Source of the DNA: Candidatus Zixiibacteriota bacterium
Lineage (GTDB): Bacteria; Zixibacteria; MSB-5A5; GN15; JACZUZ01
DNA: 64,000 nt
Direction: 5' to 3'
Assembly (NCBI GenBank): GCA_024280775.1
Contig: JAJRPM010000015.1
Coordinates: forward strand, 145,721 to 209,720
The notes under the pieces were generated by a model. The model ran no database searches, was not told the DNA's origin, and worked only from the letters and a program-made list of their open reading frames with translations. This document shows, piece by piece, positions 61,335 to 64,000 of this stretch (within the stretch, counting starts at the first letter, position 1; each line of letters starts with the position of its first letter). The translations under genes were made by a program, and so were the position numbers.

Positions 61335-62775
61335 ATTTCTGATGCTCTACTTCTCGCTTTTGGGTTTGCTGTGTCTGTTCGGTATTCACCTGTACTGGCT
61401 GTTGTTCTTGTATAAACGTCACCGTAATACAAAACCGGTTAAGCCGACTCTTAAGGGCTATCCTAGTGTGACAGTTCAGTTGCCTCTGTATAATGAAAAG
61501 CGAGTTGTTCGAAGGTTGATTGAGGCAGTGGCGCAGATGGATTGGCCTATCGATGCGCTGGAGATTCAAGTACTTGATGATTCTACTGACGAGACAACGG
61601 ATATAGCGCGTGAAGTTGTTTCGGAATTATGTGCGCACGGGCATAATGTACAGCTCATCCATAGGGATTGCCGCACCGAGTATAAGGCCGGAGCTTTGGC
61701 CAACGGTTTGAAAAGCGCGACTGGTGAGTTCGTTGCTGTCTTTGACGCAGATAACATTCCACCGGCTAACTTCCTTAAGGATTCGGTTGCTTATTTCACT
61801 GATGAATCAGTCGGGATGGTGCAAGCGCGATGGGACTTTGTGAATCGCAATCAATCATTGCTTTGTCGGGCGCAGGCGCTGTTTTTGGATAGTCATTTTG
61901 GCATTGAGCAACTGGCTCGCAGTCGAGGCGGGCTGTTGTTGAATTTTAATGGCTCAGCGGGGATTTGGCGTCGGAGAGCTATTGAGGAGTCTGGCGGCTG
62001 GTCTGGGAGGACACTTACTGAGGATTTGGAACTGTCGTTCCGTGCGCAACTTGCAGGCTGGAAGTTTCTCTATCTTGATGACCTGTTAGTGCCGACTGAA
62101 TTGCCGGCTTCGGTTCGCGGTTTTCGCTCACAGCAATATCGCTGGGCCAAAGGGGCGGTGGAGACTGCGTTGCAGATGCTTCCGACTATTTGGCGTGCGA
62201 GTATTCCTTTACGTCAGAAAATCGCCGCTACTTTGCATTTGACGCACAAGTTTATAAATCTAGTGATGGTGGCCTTGGCGCTGACTCTGGTTCCGGCGTT
62301 GTACTTGCGTTTGGAGGGTGGCATTGAGAAGTTGTTTTTGGTGGACCTGCCTATTTTTCTGCTGGGGGCTGGGTCAATGTCTATTTTCTACGGGATATCA
62401 TTCCGGCGCACCAATAAGAATCCTAAGCTACGTGACACATTGATTCTTCCATTTTTGACTTCATTAGGAGTGGCCTTGGCAGTCAATAATACTCGTGCGG
62501 TTTTTTCGGCGCTACTGGGAAGACGGTCTGAGTTTGTCAGGACTCCTAAGAGCGGCGTTGATGAGAGAACTGACGGCTCTTTGCCAAAGTCTTACCGCAT
62601 GAAGAGTGACGCCTCAACGCACATTGAGGCGGGACTGGCGTTGTATGCTACAGTTTCAGTTGGAATTGCATTGTCATTACACTTGTATTTCACAGCCCCT
62701 TTCCTTGCGACATTTGCTGTGGGTTATAGTTATTTGACATTCCTGAATTATCGAGAATCCCGAGTCGTGAGTTGA
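61324..62775 (+). CDS. Membrane GT2 glycosyltransferase (processive-type)
   Basis: A 483-residue protein with one N-terminal helix (about 8-30) and four C-terminal helices. The cytoplasmic GT2 domain shows VTVQLPLYNEKRVVRRLIEA, LDDSTDET, the DxD in VAVFDADNIPP, an LTEDLELSFRAQLAGW acceptor site and QQYRWAKG (QxxRW). This layout is shared by cellulose/hyaluronan-synthase-like and ceramide-glucosyltransferase-like enzymes. A TTG start overlapping the previous gene by 11 bp has GAGAGG upstream; an ATG at 61342 is the alternative. It is part of the same operon. Confidence 0.9.
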   Translation: MRSEFLMLYFSLLGLLCLFGIHLYWLLFLYKRHRNTKPVKPTLKGYPSVTVQLPLYNEKRVVRRLIEAVAQMDWPIDALEIQVLDDSTDETTDIAREVVSELCAHGHNVQLIHRDCRTEYKAGALANGLKSATGEFVAVFDADNIPPANFLKDSVAYFTDESVGMVQARWDFVNRNQSLLCRAQALFLDSHFGIEQLARSRGGLLLNFNGSAGIWRRRAIEESGGWSGRTLTEDLELSFRAQLAGWKFLYLDDLLVPTELPASVRGFRSQQYRWAKGAVETALQMLPTIWRASIPLRQKIAATLHLTHKFINLVMVALALTLVPALYLRLEGGIEKLFLVDLPIFLLGAGSMSIFYGISFRRTNKNPKLRDTLILPFLTSLGVALAVNNTRAVFSALLGRRSEFVRTPKSGVDERTDGSLPKSYRMKSDASTHIEAGLALYATVSVGIALSLHLYFTAPFLATFAVGYSYLTFLNYRESRVVS

Positions 62776-62780
62776 ATCAC

Positions 62781-63425
62781 ATGAGTAAGGGCGCAGAACT
62801 TGGAATAGGCTTGATGGCGCGTGCGCCGCAGTTGGGGCGGGTTAAGACGCGTCTTGGGGCTGATATTGGCGCCGAAAAAGCCACTGCGGTGTATTGCGAT
62901 TTACTTGAGCATATCTCTGCCGACTTGGTTACTGAGACCGGGAAGCTGTGTGGTAGCGCTGTTAGCTTTTGCTGGTTTGCTGACCCTGAAGAATCGATTC
63001 CTTTGCTAAGAAAGCAGTACCAAGGGTTTGAGGATTTCTTTGGGCAATGTGACGGAGACCTTGGTGCGAGGATGAAACATGCGCTGGAGACGCTTTTGCA
63101 ACGATACCAGTACGCGGCGCTTATTGGCGCGGACATCCCTGATACTTCTGCTGGACACATAAACGATGCTCTTGCGGCTTTAAAAGAGCATGATGTTGTG
63201 CTGGGCCCTACGTTTGATGGCGGTTATTACTTGATAGGTGTTGCCAAGGCGCATATTGAGCTGTTCAGCGGAATACCCTGGAGCGCTGAGGATACTTTTG
63301 CGAAGACAATTGCGGCCTGTGAGTCTGCCGGTCTTAGCTATCATCTCTTGGAGACTCTTGGGGACCTGGATGTACTCTCCGACTTTGAGAGAATCAAGTG
63401 GCGACCTAATTCAGTGGATATTTAA
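62781..63425 (+). CDS. DUF2064 (TIGR04282-like) nucleotidyl/glycosyltransferase-like protein
   Basis: A 214-residue protein of DUF2064, which resembles GT-A nucleotidyl-sugar enzymes. Motifs in order: LMARAPQLGRVKTRLGADIG (like the GTP/UTP loop of MobA-like proteins), FFGQCDGDLGARM, ALIGADIPDTSAGHI and VLGPTFDGGYYLIGV. Relatives are named for arsenosugar synthesis but are also found in other glycan gene sets. It begins five bases after the GT2 stop and ends the operon before a terminator. In this run it may make or transfer a sugar donor; this is inference. Confidence 0.88.
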   Translation: MSKGAELGIGLMARAPQLGRVKTRLGADIGAEKATAVYCDLLEHISADLVTETGKLCGSAVSFCWFADPEESIPLLRKQYQGFEDFFGQCDGDLGARMKHALETLLQRYQYAALIGADIPDTSAGHINDALAALKEHDVVLGPTFDGGYYLIGVAKAHIELFSGIPWSAEDTFAKTIAACESAGLSYHLLETLGDLDVLSDFERIKWRPNSVDI

Positions 63426-63454
63426 TTTGCGAAAAAACTGAATTTGAAAAAGAA

Positions 63455-63490
63455 AGAGCGGATGGGGCCAAAGCCACATCCGCTCTCTTT
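63455..63490. terminator. Terminator between the convergent DUF2064 and cheW genes
   Basis: AGAGCGGATG (63455-63464) pairs with CATCCGCTCT (63477-63486), flanked by A-rich and T-rich runs; it can serve both strands. Confidence 0.8.
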
Positions 63491-63518
63491 GTACTAATCC
63501 TAATGGCGCTGACTTGGG

Positions 63519-64000
63519 TTAGGACGCAACCGCGCCGATGCTTTCCAAGTCGATTACTTTTGAGAGGTCGAGGAAAATCAAGAGGCGATCTTCCATCTTT
63601 GCCACGCCTTGAATGTACTCGGCGTTGGCTCCGGTGGCGATATCCGGTGGCGGCTCGATGGTCGATACCGGGATTCTCAGCACTTCAGAGACTGAATCGA
63701 CAATCAACCCCATCACATGTGAATCGATATCGACTACTACTATGCGGGTGTTTTTGTCATTGTCCTGATGTGCGACTCCAAGACGTTTGCGCAAATCTAT
63801 GATGGGTATCACTTTTCCGCGAAGATTGATTACACCTTCAACGTAGGCTGGCGCCTGGGGCACCTTAGTGATATCAACCATGCGATTGATTTCCTGCACC
63901 TTGGTGATATCGACACCGAATTCTTCAGGACCGATGTTGAACGAAACGAGTTGTAGCAATTCGTCGCCAACGGCGGCCGCTGTTGCGGCTTTTGTGACAG
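63519..64000 (-). CDS. cheW: CheW-type chemotaxis scaffold protein (partial, runs off right edge)
   Basis: The frame stays open to the right edge, so the 5' end of this minus-strand gene lies outside the window. The visible 160 residues contain the whole CheW core: LLQLVSFNIGPEEFGVDITKVQEI, then TKVPQAPAYVEGVINLRGKVIPIIDLRKRLG and ANAEYIQGVAKMEDRLLIFLDLSKV. CheW couples chemoreceptors to the CheA kinase. The Ala-rich stretch before LLQLVSF (VTKAATAAAVGDE) may be the N-terminus or a linker from a longer protein. With motAB it shows chemotactic or surface-motility signalling in the organism. Confidence 0.92.
   Translation of the reverse strand, partial: VTKAATAAAVGDELLQLVSFNIGPEEFGVDITKVQEINRMVDITKVPQAPAYVEGVINLRGKVIPIIDLRKRLGVAHQDNDKNTRIVVVDIDSHVMGLIVDSVSEVLRIPVSTIEPPPDIATGANAEYIQGVAKMEDRLLIFLDLSKVIDLESIGAVAS

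Noticed and set aside
1-64000. CRISPR arrays, tRNA or rRNA genes, prophage
   Set aside because: I looked for spaced direct repeats, tRNA T-loop patterns and phage structural genes and saw none. The tandem repeats found have no spacers.

Overview
The window is a chromosomal segment of a free-living, Gram-negative-type bacterium. It has outer-membrane beta-barrels, lipoproteins with lipobox cysteines, MotA/MotB, a PilT-type ATPase and CheW. Five loci end in the same cysteine-bracketed dockerin-like tail. Two giant paralogues end in a FlgD-like/sorting-type Ig domain. Intergenic regions carry many small palindromic repeats. Together these suggest the FCB-group candidate phylum Zixibacteria or a close relative. 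This is an inference from protein style; no rRNA gene is present to confirm it.

Layout. 1-1626 (minus): an overlapping TlpA-DUF4266-DUF3570 operon cut by the left edge. 1627-5271: a repeat-rich accessory stretch holding a beta-barrel fragment, an EamA exporter and an AHSA1-ArsR pair with a clear promoter and operator. 5271-8567 (minus): a small membrane protein, a DUF2971 protein and a fused alpha/beta 2-oxoacid dehydrogenase E1. 8694-13271 (plus): a DUF2156 protein, PilT, and a multidomain MshEN/receiver/DUF4388 protein. 13377-16377: a histone-like Lys/Ala-rich SWIB protein, then MotA-MotB. 16500-18935 (minus): a secreted subtilase with PKD, cohesin-like and dockerin-like modules. 19643-22220: a nitroreductase, outer-membrane barrel and EamA exporter operon. 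22327-26312: two tandem beta-helix/thrombospondin-3/dockerin-like proteins. 26341-31132: a glutamate-synthase-like FMN protein and a large zinc metalloprotease. 31325-35716: a spermidine-synthase-like membrane protein, ThyX and a LOG-family protein.

35717-39306 is a second accessory stretch. It holds a zinc-ribbon protein with no canonical start codon, a CDGSH protein, a truncated dockerin-like gene between 63-bp direct repeats, and a decayed REP-associated transposase flanked by inverted REP palindromes. 39327-43601 holds PEP carboxykinase and glucan phosphorylase, which link gluconeogenesis and glycogen. 43949-47787 is a pair of M16 peptidases, one catalytic and one without the zinc motif. 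48349-56842 has a second subtilase with a dockerin-like tail and two giant tandem secreted proteins. 56851-63425 is a glycosyltransferase-rich region: a GT-B enzyme, then a DUF547 lipoprotein, GT2, GT-C, GT2 and DUF2064 run. A CheW gene is cut by the right edge.

The strongest themes are a secretome whose members share one cysteine-bracketed dockerin-like tail, with cohesin-like regions in two subtilases that carry it, and abundant small repeats that mark genome rearrangement. I saw no tRNA, rRNA, CRISPR array, prophage or replication origin.
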